A stretch of 64,000 nt of DNA. It comes from Omphalotus guepiniiformis. Lineage: Eukaryota; Basidiomycota; Agaricomycetes; Agaricales; Omphalotaceae. Under the pieces are notes generated by a model. That model had not been told where the DNA came from. It worked only from the letters and a program-made list of their open reading frames with translations, and searched no databases. Position numbers and translations under genes: made by a program. This document shows, in pieces, positions 11,666 to 24,093 of this stretch (position 1 is the stretch's first letter; every line of letters begins with the position of its first letter). The stretch is from contig JAQOOI010000080.1 of the NCBI GenBank assembly GCA_028554645.1, positions 1,302,001-1,366,000 on the forward strand, in the 5' to 3' direction.

Positions 11666-13055
11666 TCAGAGTGTCACACCAACTGCTTTCACCAGATTAC
11701 TCTTATGCCGATCAAACAGTTTTGACGCGCTATCAATAAAGTCAGAACTGTAACGAACCCGCGAACATAGGACAACAACCGCACCTTAGCATCGCTGCCG
11801 CTAGTCCAGCAAATGTCTTGACAGTTGTGCTCCCTCGTTTAATTCGAAAAACGTCGTAGGCTATCCTGACTTCAGCAACTTTCTCACCACTAGCTGAAAT
11901 GCTTTTCCACTTACAGACAAAGATTAGGTCCATTACTAGTTTTGCTCTAGATATTTGTAACCAGTAGTCTTGTTTCTGTAACCGAGCATGCTCCTTCTCA
12001 TCCTCTTTCGAAGCTTTGGGTTTTGATTTTGCTGTCGCGCCAGACATTGACTCGTTATACAACCGAGTTTCGACTAGCGAAATTTGAGCACAGCACAATG
12101 TCAAACATTTAAAGACCATAGGTTACCTTCGTGTTGCAGATTTCCAATCATCTGCCTCTGTACCCCATTCTCGACAAGCCCAATCAAAGTAGCGAATAGC
12201 CAACACCAGTTGGAAAATCGGGATGCACGCTCTCCAGACTTCTTCCCTAGTATTCCCAATAGCGATAGCGCATAAAGATCATCTGAAACAGCATTCACCA
12301 GCTCAAGTAACACGGGTGGAGGTGCATTGAGCAGAGTGTGCAGAAACGGTTTCGGCACTTGACTTTTCGATTCAGATGCATGGTCTGAGGAAAATGGCAC
12401 CGATTGCTGAGCCATGATGGCAGTCAACGGCGCTAGCCAGTTGAAGAGTAGTAGACATTTCCTGTATTCAGCAGAAAGTTAATGACGGCTCGAAGGTCAA
12501 CAAGTTTCGCGCACCTCGTGAATGAGAACCCTGAAACAGTAGAGTTCAACCGTTTGACCATTTCTTGCTCCCATGGTCGACGGGTAGCCTTGCGGAGCAA
12601 TCGGCTGCCCGTTAATGAAGTATGGAATAGTAAGTAGAGTTTGATAGAATATTGAATTAGTTTCTGTCAAATACACATCAGTTCTATATCAAAAAGGTGC
12701 CAAGTACTGAACATACAAAGGCCTTGTCTCTCCCATCGCTAGTACGAATCATCTCTCTCCACACCTCTTCGCGACGTATTCGACGTTCTGCTTCCTTCAT
12801 CCGCTCTTCATTCTCTTCATCAACGCTTTCAGCTTCAGCTTCAGTAAGCTCTGTGTCTGGTTCATTTTGTTCGTAAATGCTAGTAGCATACAAGCGCGAA
12901 GAGGTGGAAGCGACAGAGTGTCGAGGCGTTCGCGGTGGATGCTGGGATAGCGGGTTCATTTGAAAAGAGGAACTTGAGTCAAAGTTTGAGTAATACTGGC
13001 TTTCATGAAGAGTAGACTCTTCAAGTGGTTCAGAAGGAAAAGAGACAGTGGACAT
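11666..13055 (-). CDS. PEX11-like peroxisome proliferation protein
   Basis: Six exons on the minus strand (13055-12717, 12663-12515, 12461-12127, 12073-11915, 11860-11785, 11747-11666) give 379 residues. After an acidic, Ser-rich N-terminus of about 100 residues come the PEX11 signatures: SDGRDKAFKLIQYSIKLYLL, then GFSFTRKCLLLFNWLAPL. The end reads SDFIDSASKLFDRHKSNLVK, typical of the family C-terminus. PEX11 proteins bend and elongate the peroxisomal membrane before division. The long N-terminal extension is closer to the PEX11C/GIM5-like fungal forms than to short yeast Pex11. All five introns have GT-AG ends. It shares its 202-bp upstream region with the dynein light chain gene. Confidence 0.8.
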
Positions 13056-13257
13056 GGTGGAAGAGCGCTGAGGGTTGTCGTTGAGACGGACTTAGACGCG
13101 GTGAGTCTGGGGCAAAGTGTGCACGTGTCGCAGTCAACAACGGATTCCAACCATCTCCTCATTGCTCTCTCATTCTCTCTTTCTCTTTCACTTTTACGAT
13201 ATTCCTTTATCTTACTATTCTCTTTCTCTTTCTCTCTCTCTCTCTTGTATTCTAAAC
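13056..13257 (+). promoter_or_regulatory. Shared promoter with CT-rich tract
   Basis: The intergenic space between the divergent PEX11-like and Tctex genes holds a pyrimidine-rich stretch (about 13168-13250) of TCTC and CTTT repeats running up to the Tctex start codon. CT-rich boxes just before the start are common in highly expressed fungal genes. The transcription start is not visible from sequence alone. Confidence 0.4.
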
Positions 13258-13843
13258 ATGGCAAATGCATCGGGCTTACGCTCCCCTACTACCCCTCGTT
13301 CCGAAGTCTCTTCTCCTCGACCCAAATTTGACTCCGAGTTGCTCAAAGCATATATCAAGAAACTATTGTCTTCTACCCTACATTCATCTTCCTGGCCAGA
13401 GCCAAAGGATCGCGACCGGGTCAAGTCTTGGATGAAGGAGATTGGCGAGAGAGTGAAGGAGAGGATGCTAGAGATTCAGCCAAGAGGGTTGTGAGTGAGG
13501 TGGCTCAGAGCTTTCCGTGTAACCGTCTAAACAATGTCATCCCCCTTCTCTTTGTAGTAAATTTATTGTATTGACTCAAATAAATGAGAATCTCGGGCAG
13601 GGTGGTCGGTTCGTGATTGCTCTTCACTAGATTGATGAATACTAAAACCATCCCTTTGCTCTCTTTCCCTTGGCAAATCAGCGCCGACATGGTTTCTCAC
13701 TGGGAAGACTCGGACACAGTCGCTCAGGAGGTTTTTGCAAATGTATGTGAATCTGCTAATCAGACAGAGTGGCTGATGATAATGAATCATGTCAGGACTC
13801 CTTGATATGCATATGCATAGCGTTTGCAGTACGCACCTACTGA
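13258..13843 (+). CDS. Tctex-type dynein light chain
   Basis: Exons 13258-13490, 13558-13608, 13682-13742 and 13796-13843 encode 130 residues. The C-terminal 80 match the Tctex1/DYNLT fold: KFIVLTQINENLGQGGR, then ADMVSHWEDSDTVAQEVFAN, ending SLICIAFAVRTY with two inserted residues (CI). The family subunit binds dynein intermediate chain and cargo and supports retrograde transport, including nuclear movement in hyphae. The first 40 residues are a Ser/Pro-rich leader. The third intron junction keeps phase only with the slightly weak donor GTTCGT at 13609. Identity is based on the whole C-terminal pattern. Confidence 0.82.
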
Positions 13844-16800
13844 TTTCTGGATTGCATGAATACGATTTATAAACCCAATACCCATTCGCCTGTTCGATGT
13901 ATATTTCGGAGATACCCATGTTAGAATGAAGGCTGACATTTCCGCTGGCTGAATGGATAATTTGGGTGATGTGGAACCCCGAGAAACCCTGGTCTAACAG
14001 CGCCAGCACAAGGGCAGAAATCCAAGTGTCCGTTTCTGTTCCGCAAATTCTCGTGTGGCGCCATTTTTCTTCGTCATGTCCTATGCAGATCAGAAGGAGA
14101 GAATAATGTTCATGGTTCTGTTACAGATCTCAATCTTCTTGATGGCTTGTATGCACTCAGGCTTTGTAGAGCATCTGTCAGTTATGATACATGTCATGGG
14201 TGGCTTGATTGTTTCCCCTCAGCATCAGATATCGCTTTGACGAGTTCGGTTTAGCTTTCCCAATCAAGGACCACAATATTGGGATCACTTACAGGTATGT
14301 ATACGGTATACATGTCCTTATACGAGCGTTTCTAATCGGGAATTCCGTGGCCAATATCGTAACCTGATTCCTCTTCACGCGTGCTCAAAAATCGGCCCTG
14401 TGATTTCTTATCAGGTGGAGATCAAAGTCCTCATCTCACCTACATAAACGTAATGCTCTTCCAAAGCGCTTTTCTGATGAAGAGAGAAATTAACCTGCTC
14501 GCCAGACGGTGCAAATACAAAACTCTACAGGTGCTATATATTTCCTCGTGGGCCCCTCGGATCTCTGGCTGGGTCACCTGTATCCATGCTGAAATGGGCC
14601 GCGCGTATCAGAGCTAAGAGAGGACGCCCGGGACATTGGTCCCATACTCTATGTGTGAGACTGCAGAGTTTGATTGAATGTTCTTGCTCGGGTTGGGGTG
14701 TGTTTGGTTTATCAGCTGGCACTCAAGGGATCTAAGGATATCGCCTGGTATCAGCACGTTCACTCTCAATCTCAGGCAGGCTAATTCGCAAATCAGAAAC
14801 ATTCTCTAGGGCGCTATCGCAATTCACGAGTTTTCGGTGTGCGAGTAGTTGCGATGGTCGGATATGGTACGTATGTTATGTGCTTACGTCTACTTGTCAG
14901 TGCAAGGCGTCCCAGCACCCCGGCATGGGCCATTCAAACAGAGTTTGCTGGTTAGTGGTCAATCGAACTGTTGATCTGCAGAGATTTCCCTCATTGATGG
15001 CTATTTCGTTGAGGGGGTTGTTTCTACATGGCATTTCAACGAATTCGAAAGGAAGAACCCTCATCCCCTGCATCGCCACCTACTGCATCCATAGGTTAGC
15101 GGGTCGGGATGTCCACCGGTCAACAAATAAGAGGTTCAGAAGAACTTCTATGACAGAAGCGTGGGTTCGACGACTAACCCATATAGCATCGAATTCGGAT
15201 AGCTTGGCTAAGCCGCCGGGAGACGTCCACTGGACAGTCAAATAAGCGACAATTTGGCGATATTATTGACTCGTTCAATACGACATGCGGAACCCTTCGA
15301 ATACTACTTATCGCTATGACCTCGAGCAGGCAGTATACTCTTTGGGGATATGGAAATGCAAGGCTCTTTCTTACCGAGCGGGTGCAGCAACAAAAACCGT
15401 TTTTGGGCCGAGATGTTCTTTGACATTCTCTGAATGAGTAACTTTACGTGCCAGGTGAACTAAAGTTTACAAGGTGGTGCGTCTGCCCATACTGTCGGGC
15501 ATCGGAAATCGTTTACATAGGAGAAACATATGCATTTTACGCCCGAAAACGCAAGTGCTCCGTTGATACTCAGCTGTATAACAGTTCGCCGCATGCCGTA
15601 CGCTCAATTATTCAGGTTTCGACCGAGTCGTTCCAGGCTCCCAGCGGAGTTAGGTTCCGACTTTTGATTTTTCTGTTAGCCTTTCCGCGTCAGAAGAATC
15701 TGGAAGTCGAGCGAAAATCCCAGCCATCTGGTTTTGTCGAGATCAAGCAGGGTCTCACCCCTATTCCTGCATCAATGGCTGGGACATAGTCGTCGCTCGC
15801 CGCCGACTGCATGTGTAGAGCTTCGACCTATTTGCCTATTTGCTGTGCAGCCGCAGTTGTGTTTGTTGGCTTTGGTAACGGCGCGGTATTATATCTAGTA
15901 GGCTTTGACTTCGAAAAGCTAATATGTTGGGAGTGAACAACCTTAGGGCTGCACTGGCGCTACTTGTGCGCGTCGTCCATCACATGTCCAGCTTTTACTT
16001 TCGGACGAAAGGCTCCGAGTAAGTACTTTGTTTCTTCCTTGGCCAGTTACTGATGTGGTTGTTGCTGCCATCGCTTTAGCCCCTCCGTCTTCTCAAGCCA
16101 TACGAACTCCGTAAGCATAACTCCTGGGATTTGTTCCGATGAACCGATAAATGGACACCTGCGCATGTCAGTCACTATTTTCTGCTCCTGATATTTCCCT
16201 CACCGCTCAGGCGACGCATTCTTCCAGTCTGACATAGGTCTCAGCCAATTCGGGGCTTCCCTTTTGAAACGGCGAAAGTACGGTGCATCAGATCCAACAT
16301 ACTATTCCATTGTCTTCTGCGGCATTTCGACTTCAAGGCGATCAGCAAAGGCCGGCAAAGAATCTCAAGGAACTCTGATGTATGGACTATGGATTGTGAT
16401 CCTTGCAGATAGGCGGCAATAGATTCTTCCGTGTGAGGTATGCAAACAATGAACATACTGCGCAAAGTCCACGGAACGCTCTGGAACGAGTTCGTGAGTA
16501 TGTTTTCCTCGGAGTCAGTAGATGAGGTGTGGCTCATCTTCTTTGTCAAGGTTTTCACAAGAGTCCGAGTAAGGTGAGTGTGTATACCTGCCCAAGTACT
16601 ATAACGCCGCTGTCACAGCTAGAGTCTCGGGCGCGCCTGGTAATCTCGTTTCATGTGCGTGGAAATGCGTAGAAATGTGTTGAGCTAAAAAAAGATAAAG
16701 AATCCCCTAACTTGATTGCATAAATATCATATTCCCTTTACTATTTGACTGCCCTTTACCATATAGCTTGAGATACACTGTCAAAGCACATTCTCTTGGA

Positions 16801-16927
16801 GTTATGAAATAAGTCGGTGCAAAGTGGAGAGGCGGAGCCTTAGGTAAGCTGGTGACGGGGATGACGTCAGTTGAGGGCGGCCTATTTGAGCTCAGACCGG
16901 CCGAAAAAATCCCCTTCACAATCAGCC
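13844..16927. other. Gene-poor spacer
   Basis: About 3.1 kb without a gene I can support. The longest open stretches are 14880-15245 (+), 15448-15789 (+) and 16241-16558 (-). None shows a recognisable domain or convincing exon partners. As in the 5.5-9.5 kb stretch, isolated donors and acceptors occur (for example near 14295 and 16018), so remnants of old genes are possible. Confidence 0.4.
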
Positions 16928-19125
16928 ATGCCTTCTGCAGGCGTCGTAGACGCGTTCAAGAGTGTGTTCTTCTTTCTTTTTTACCACCATCATGTCGTCT
17001 CTTATCTATCTTATAGACCTTATCAGACATGGAAAGCATCACAATCATCATCGCGAAGATCCTCCGGCCCCAGAACAGTCTTCCAACATTCCTCCAAAGC
17101 AGCCAGATCAAAACACACAACCGGTTCATAGAGAAGCTGTAGAGAAAATCGTTCAGGAGGAGAGAGAGGCAAAGGCACAAATGCCCGTTTATGACGGTTT
17201 AGAGAATTTCAAGTTGCTCGAAAAGATGGGCGAGTACGTTTGGGCGATCTTTGCATTTTTTGCCTTTTTATCCATTTTATTCTTCAGCGGTGCCTTTTCC
17301 AACGTATACAAAGCTTTGGATCTCTCTACGGGTAAAAAGGTCGCTGGTGCGTTGCTTTGATGCGATGAAATACCGATAACGTCATGTCAATCCTCTGACA
17401 GTCAAAGTGGTTCGCAAGTTCGAGCTCAACGCTTCTCAGGTTAGTTATCTTCAGTTTCGTTCTTCCCTATATTTATTTTTTCCGCTGACTCTGAATCATA
17501 TATCTGACACTCTTGCGCGCGGTTCACTCTTTATTGCTTAGGATGGAGACAAGCATTTAAATCCGAAATTTAAGAAAAAGCCGCGCGTAACTGAGGTGCT
17601 TCCATACTTTCTCCTTATCATTGCCGTGTATAACGATGTTATTGACCTGCTGTTGTGCTTATAGCGTGCAAATATCCTTAAGGGTTAGTAATTTTGATCT
17701 TGACTCGTCATTTGTGGATTTGTTCTTATTGGGCCGTGCAGAGGTTCAAATCATGCGCGGGACGCACCACCCTTCCATAGTCAAGCTAATATCTTTTTCC
17801 GAATCTCCAGAGCATTATTTCCTTGTTTTAGAATGTGGGTAGTTACTCGGTATTTCAAAGTCTGACTGTTTAATCCTCTTGCTTGCAGTAATGGAAGGAG
17901 GCGAACTCTTCCACCAGATCGTCAAGCTTACATACTTTTCCGAGAGCTTGTCCCGTCATGTCATCCTCCAAGTAGCTCAAGGTATTCGGTATCTTCACGA
18001 AGAACGTGGCGTTGTTCATCGTGATATCAAGCCTGAAAATCTTCTGTTTGAACGCATTCCTATCGTCCCTTCACAGAACCCGATACATCGACCTTATGAT
18101 GAGGAGAAGGAAGACGAGGGCGAATTTACCCCTGGCGTTGGCGGTGGTGGTATTGGTCGCGTGAAGATAGCCGATTTTGGGCTGAGCAAAGTTGTTTGGA
18201 ACGAGGAGACGATGACGCCTTGTGGAACCGTTGGTTACACCGCGCCAGAGATCGTGAAGGACGAGCGTTATAGCAAGAGTGTCGACATGTGGGCTCTTGG
18301 ATGCGTTCTGTACACCCTTCTATGTGGTTTTCCACCGTTTTACGACGAAAGTATAAACGTACTCACAGAGAAAGTTGCGCGTGGATACTATACCTTTCTG
18401 AGCCCATGGTGGGATGACATCAGTGCCAGCGGTGAGTTCTGTCCTTGTTTACTCCATTATAGCACCAATGAATATATTGTATAGCCAAGGACCTGATACA
18501 GCATTTACTGTGTGTTGATCCTGCGCAGCGCTATACTATTGATGAATTCCTCGCGCATCCGTGGTGCAATGCTTCCGCCGCTCCACTTCCACCTCCAACA
18601 CCATTCATATATAACAATCTACCCTCAGCAATCCATGCACCTCTGGATTCACCACTTCTCTCCGCTGCAAGAGGAGGTAGGGTGGAAGGACGTAGTCCTG
18701 GCATAGCGACCTTGAAAGAAGCATTTGATATCACATACGCTGTCCACCGGATGGAGGAGGAAGGAGCTAGAAGGCGGAAATATAATGGTCGTGGTGGTGC
18801 AGGAGCCAGAGGATTCCTGGGTGGATTGAATGAAGAAGACGATGAGGATGATACAGATGAAGTCTTATCTGTTAGAAGTGCAGGTGCGGCGCCCAATTCT
18901 GCCCCGGTTCGCAAACCTGCAGGCACACGGACACGAAAGGCGGGTCCAAAGGGCTTTGAACTCGACATGGATGCCGCAACATTGTTAGGCCGTCGTCACC
19001 AGCGCGCCGGCGCCGGCAAGGGTGCTGTAGGCCTGAGCAGTCCTCTGGCAGGTAAACCGATGGGAAGCCCGATGGCGGATTCGACGAATCCCATCAATCC
19101 GGGTAGTCCTATGCGAATTGGGTGA
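16928..19125 (+). CDS. CaMK-group Ser/Thr kinase, Rck2/Srk1-like
   Basis: Nine exons (16928-16961, 17017-17233, 17288-17346, 17402-17439, 17542-17595, 17665-17683, 17742-17834, 17889-18431, 18485-19125) give 565 residues. Kinase motifs occur in order: glycine loop MGDGAFSNVYKA, VAVK lysine region, catalytic loop HRDIKPENLL, DFGLSK, activation segment TPCGTVGYTAPE, and DMWALGCVLYTLLCGFPPF. About 40 extra residues, acidic and Gly-rich, sit between HRDIKPENLL and DFG, as in the CAMK1-RCK class of basidiomycetes. Yeast and fission-yeast members (Rck2, Srk1) act under the Hog1/Sty1 stress MAP kinase and repress translation elongation; this is inferred here. The C-terminus is Gly/Pro/Ser-rich, with acidic EEDDEDDTDE and basic stretches. 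The first exon is only 34 nt and was placed by the conserved LIRHGKH start region. Confidence 0.87.
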
Positions 19126-20182
19126 TTTGACCCTCAGACCATCTTAAGGTCATTATCCAAGTTCGTGCTTGCATTCTGCACCTCTCCCTCTCCAATGCTA
19201 TACACTCGCAGCATCACAGATTCGTAACCTCCGTCGTGTTACAAGTAGCTCAGTATCCTGAGAAGCAGCGCTCACGACCTGAGATATATTATGTATTTGT
19301 TTTATATTCTTTTTACTCTACTTAACACGGCGGACATTTCAGTGCACGCCTCTGGAGACTGTTTACTCTCTCCCATATCTGCTCGTATAACACCCTTCCT
19401 TTCAAGCACCGGACTCGATATTGACCAGTCCAGTCTTTGGTCGCTGCCACTTGCTCGACATTCCTTTTGACCACGCACTATCCTCGCCTGCTGGTCTTGT
19501 TCAAGCGGACATATGCCCTTCCATGTTGCAATTACAGATATAGCACTTGTGAACTAAATTATCATCCCATTGCATGTATGTTTCACAGAATTGATTTCAT
19601 GCAGCTATTTGTGTACTTTTCGGGATTCTGTATGATGTTTTTGAACACTTGAGCCAAATGACCGGGTTTAGATAATAAAATTAAACAGAATCTGCCTCAT
19701 GTAACGAAATATTAAAAGATTTAAAGAATAACAACCCTACTGTATTCGAAGATGTTATTTGCAACTGACTGATCAGGATCACCAGAAGCTACATTCACGC
19801 TGTCGGGCCTTCACAAATTTCGATCGGAAGTTGCGAACAATACTGTCAATTCAAAGATACACCCGCGGTCTGTTCAAACTTGATCACATGTGTCAGCCCG
19901 ACCGGAAGCTGCGAAGTAGTACAACCCCGACCCCATTCATCACAAGTATGTCATCAATAATACACCAGCAAGACCACAGAGATCGCTATATACGAGCATG
20001 ACTTCAAAAAAACCAAAAGGAAAGATAACACAAAACCCAAAGAGCAAAAAGAAAAAGGGACTAATACGGCCTGCAAATTTGGGAGTGAAGAGACATCAAA
20101 CCCAGGCAGAAGCGCCGTTGAGAGAGTTTTCTAAGCAATACCGCGGTAGTCTTTGATCGGACGACGCACCTATACCCTGACC
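19126..20182. other. Intergenic spacer between convergent genes
   Basis: This 1.06-kb spacer between the convergent kinase and F-box genes shows no ORF with recognisable features. It is AT-rich at 19660-19740 and has two imperfect copies of CGGAAGYTGCGAA (about 19824 and 19901) of unknown meaning. Confidence 0.4.
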
Positions 20183-21684
20183 TCAGAAGAAAAAATCAAA
20201 GTCGAAGTCCAATTGCTGAGAGATTGAAATGCCTCTGTGATAGATGTCTATCGTACAGCTTTCCATGGCGGGAGTGCGACACCAAGTCATCCAGAAATCC
20301 TGGGGGAACCAAAGATAGATGCGCTGCAAAGAGTTATACTTTGCGGCGAGAGTTTCGATCACTTTACCGCCCTCATCAGAATCCGAGAATATCATCCCTA
20401 GGATAGCGAGGACCTTCAGATTTGAGGGTACAGTCATGTTGATCACAGACTCGAGAAATGGCTAATGTAAAAAATAGAAAGCCAGTCAGTCGACCGCTTT
20501 ACAATGCGCCAGATCTCGCTCACCTCACGAGTGAGCGCTAACATCGGGTCCTGAGCCTGAGTTTGCAAAGGAAGTGAAAACGCTAGAGACTGGAGGGAAG
20601 GAAACAAGTTGGCAACGGTGGTGCAGACATCGGAAGTTGGAAATGCTCGTAAATGCACGGACTCTAGCCGAGGACAGCATAGGTGCAGCAGCTTGATATC
20701 TTGGCGGAGGCCAATCATATCGCAAGTACCTTCCCATCTATCTCCAAAGAGCCTAACTCGACGAAGGTCTCCGAGTCGCTGTCCCTGCAGCGAAGGTAAC
20801 ATCCAATGAGGGCCATCATAGAGGAGAAGTCTGGGGGTAGGGAAATTTTCAGGGAGTACCACCAACTCCCCTTTCTTCTCGGGCTCTGGCTTGCGCAGTA
20901 GATGCAATCGAGAGAGCGCAGGACATCGTGCGAGAGCTGGGGAGAGAGCAGAAGACTGCACTACCTTGCGTTCACGGTTCAGATGAAGGCTGTGGAGGCA
21001 TGGTAGAACTATCTCGGTTGTCTCTATTTCAGAAAGAACCTCGAGAGCGGTAGTACTGGTCACGAGGAACAGACAGGAAAGATGGTTGGTGTCCACAAGT
21101 GAGAGCCAGCGCACTTTGCTCCCACGTAAACATACGTTGTCGGACTTGGATATGGAGAGTGCCTCGGTACGTATCTTGACGCTCAAAGGCATCACCTCCG
21201 TTTCACAGTCAGTGAGCGTCAGCCATTTCAAAGGCTGCGATCGCGAGATGTCCGCTGCTCGCTCTGCAGTGATGAGGACACTGTAGAAGGACAATGTCTG
21301 TAGGTTCTGAAATAAAGAAAGATTCTGACAGAACAAGTCCAGAATCGGTACAAAATCGGGATCAGGCCACCGTTGAAACCGAATTGAGCATGTGCGCACG
21401 AGCGGGGCAATGTGTGGGGAAGCAAAGAACTGGAGGCGATCAAAGGCTTGGGCAAGCCCCTTGCGCTGGAAAGTCTGAAAAGAGTATTTGACGGTCTCCC
21501 AGGAGTACTCACAGACAATAGTGAGATTGCGATACAAGTAGGAATGAGTAAGCCAACGAAACGAACGACAAGTCAAAGCAGTGCTACGCAAGCCAGGAAG
21601 ATCCAGATGAAGAAAAACGAAAGACCAAAGCTCAGCTGGAAGATATATGTCTGTCTGAACTAACTTTAATGCCAGGCCAGTCAT
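20183..21684 (-). CDS. F-box protein
   Basis: Two exons, 21684-20524 and 20461-20183 (minus strand), give 479 residues. Near the N-terminus, [20 protein letters not shown] followed by [19 protein letters not shown] is a clear F-box, which links substrates to SKP1-CUL1 ubiquitin ligases. The rest alternates hydrophobic and Leu-rich segments ([41 protein letters not shown]) like degenerate leucine-rich repeats. Such F-box/LRR genes are greatly expanded in agaricomycetes and usually have no known substrate. The start at 21684 puts the F-box about 13 residues in; an ATG 33 bp upstream is also in frame. It is divergent from PRP31 with 104 bp between start codons. Confidence 0.8.
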
Positions 21685-21788
21685 TTCAGCCTTTCTCTGG
21701 TGGCTTGCGCAAAGCACCAGGTAAAGCTGCAGTGCTAGCGCTATTGCGGCGCACCTTTCACACGGTCACTGTGTCTCCCTTCTCCATA

Positions 21789-23898
21789 ATGAGCGGCCTT
21801 GCAGACGAGCTTCTCGCAGACTTGGATGGTCTTTCTGACGATGCTGGTGAAGATAGCAACGTGCAAGACAAAGATAATGAGGCAATGCCTCCTCCTCCAG
21901 TAGATTTGAAGCGGAAGGCAGAAGGGTCGGACGAGGAGATGTCAGCCGACGAAAACGAGGGAGAGGCTGACGAGATTCAGGAAATTGGAGGTCTAGTACT
22001 ACCAGGGGGTATAAAACCTGCCGATGAATTAGACGCAGAAGATGTACAAGCCATGGACCTGGGAGCTGTCGAGGATGTCAGTAAAATCGCGAAGCTCGAA
22101 GGAAGCAAGCGAATGGTGGATATCCTCAAGGTTAGTCAGCTCACTATCTTCGAAACTCAATCAGTATTGAATACTCTGTAGGATATAGAGAAGTACCAGG
22201 AAAACCCGAGCACTCCCGAAGCCATGGCTCTTCCAGCGCACATAAATCCCGAATACAACGTCATTGTGCAAGCTAATAACTTGTCAGTCGACGTCGACAA
22301 TGAGATTCTGATCGTGCATAAGGCAAATGACTGTCAGTTACTTCTTTATCTATTCAATATTGAAATTCTTCTTCTTCTTGTCTTTTAGTTCATACGGGAT
22401 CACTATGCACCAAAGTTTCCGGAACTAGAGCAGCTGGTTGCAGACCCCTCGATGTTCATCCGTTCTGTCCGTGTTCTAGGTAATAGCGAGGTAAGCGCTT
22501 CTATACCCAATATGTACGCACGCCAACGGTGTCGCAGGATTTAACGAAAGTGGATTTGTCTGGCGTTCTACCTGCTGCGATCATCATGAGTGTGGTGGTC
22601 ACAGCTACCACCACTTCTGGTAGGCAGCTTTCAGATGCTGAATGGGCAGCAGTTGAGCGAGCATGCGATCTTGCGGATACTCTCGAGGAGGCGAGAAAGA
22701 AAGTGCGTCGATTTATTGCTTCTGATGTGATACCACACTGAAACGCGCCGTCCAGATCTTCATGTATGTTAGCTCCAGGATGAACGTACTTGCTCCTAAC
22801 CTGTCAGCTATTGTTGGAACTACAACGGCTGCAAAATTACTTGGTGTTTCTGGAGGTTTGAATGGGCTTGCGAAAATGCCTTCGTGCAACGTTCATGTGA
22901 GATCGTGGTTGTACCGTTTATGAGCTGAATACTCGCTAATCATATTCTCTTTACTAACAGCTTCTGGGCGCTCAGAAAAAGATAGCAGCCGGATTTTCCT
23001 CAGTGACCCAGAGACGGCACACCGGTTTCGTTTTCCAGTCTGAACTGGTCACACAAACACCGCCAGAATACCAGATAAAGATTCAACGAACAATAGGAGC
23101 CAAGGCTGTTCTTGCAGCACGAATGGATTTGGAACGCCAACAAAGGGATGGTAGGCTTGTTCCTCTGTGCTCTACTCTCGTTCCTTTGACGATGCGCCAT
23201 CATATAGGTAGCTATGGAGAATTACTACGAGATAAGGTCGAAAAGCAAATAGATCGTCTTGCTGCTCCCCCTCCATCAAAGGTAGTGAAGGCGCTCCCTA
23301 TACCTAACGATGGCCCTAAAAAGCGACGTGGTGGTAAGCGGTATGTATCTTTAGTGCTGGCCTATATATTATGGTGTACTCATCGCGCATGACTTTAGTG
23401 CACGGAAAGCAAAGGAAGCTTACGCACAAACGGAGCTGCGCAAGTTACAGAATCGTATGGCGTTTGGCGAAGCAGAGGAGGAGGTGGGCGCGTTTGACGA
23501 AACGAAGGGTTTGGGTATGATTGGTGTCGGGACCGGTAAAGTCAGAGCAGGAATGGGAGAGGCAAAGAGTAGAGGTTTGCTAGATTTTATTCTTTCTGTT
23601 GCCCCTTTCATTGATTCATATCGCATTGTTAGCTAAAATGTCAAAGGTCAACAAGCTGCGTACTGCGACTCTGACACGTGCGGCCCAAGGTGGATCTCAA
23701 ACTTCTGGTACTGCCACTTCACTCAGCGTAACTCCTGCGCAAGGTGCGTTTCCTTTAATCGTAGTAATTTTCCTTGCCGACTGTTTCACAGGATTCGAGC
23801 TAACAAACCGAGCCACTGCTGCACAGCGGGTCAAAGAAGCGAACGAACGATGGTTCGCGGCCGGCAGCTTCTCATTCGTTGGTCAAAAGGGGGCATGA
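21789..23898 (+). CDS. PRP31: U4/U6 snRNP splicing factor Prp31
   Basis: Ten exons give 535 residues: 21789-22130, 22182-22322, 22389-22490, 22538-22702, 22756-22896, 22961-23150, 23208-23340, 23399-23574, 23633-23743, 23792-23898. An acidic N-terminus is followed by the NOSIC/Nop region: [36 protein letters not shown], then [20 protein letters not shown] and CNVHLLGAQKK, which bind the U4 snRNA kink-turn with Snu13. The C-terminal PRP31 domain has [17 protein letters not shown] and ends in [10 protein letters not shown]. It bridges U4/U6 and U5 in the tri-snRNP. Intron 2 must use a GC donor (GCAAAT at 22323) to give KFIRDHY; the alternative GT at 22333 breaks the frame. Confidence 0.95.
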
Positions 23899-24093
23899 AT
23901 TGCTGCTCTTCACAATTGTATAACTTATTCTTACCCTCGCTTGTACGTCGAATACTTGAATGCACATATTAATACAAATGGTACAAAGAGGGCGGCGAAC
24001 AGTAAGATACAGTCTACTACTACTAGGGGCTCCAAGATGCTTTTTTGAATGGAACACCAGGATATACGGAAAGAAGGCAAATTACAATGACAA

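Noticed and set aside
13168..13250. CT-rich tract as a possible microsatellite or small RNA locus
   Set aside because: Its position right before the Tctex start fits an ordinary fungal promoter pyrimidine tract.
13005..13331. Plus-strand ORF across the PEX11/Tctex promoter
   Set aside because: It is an antisense shadow of PEX11 exon 1 joined to the CT-rich tract; low-complexity Leu/Ser product.
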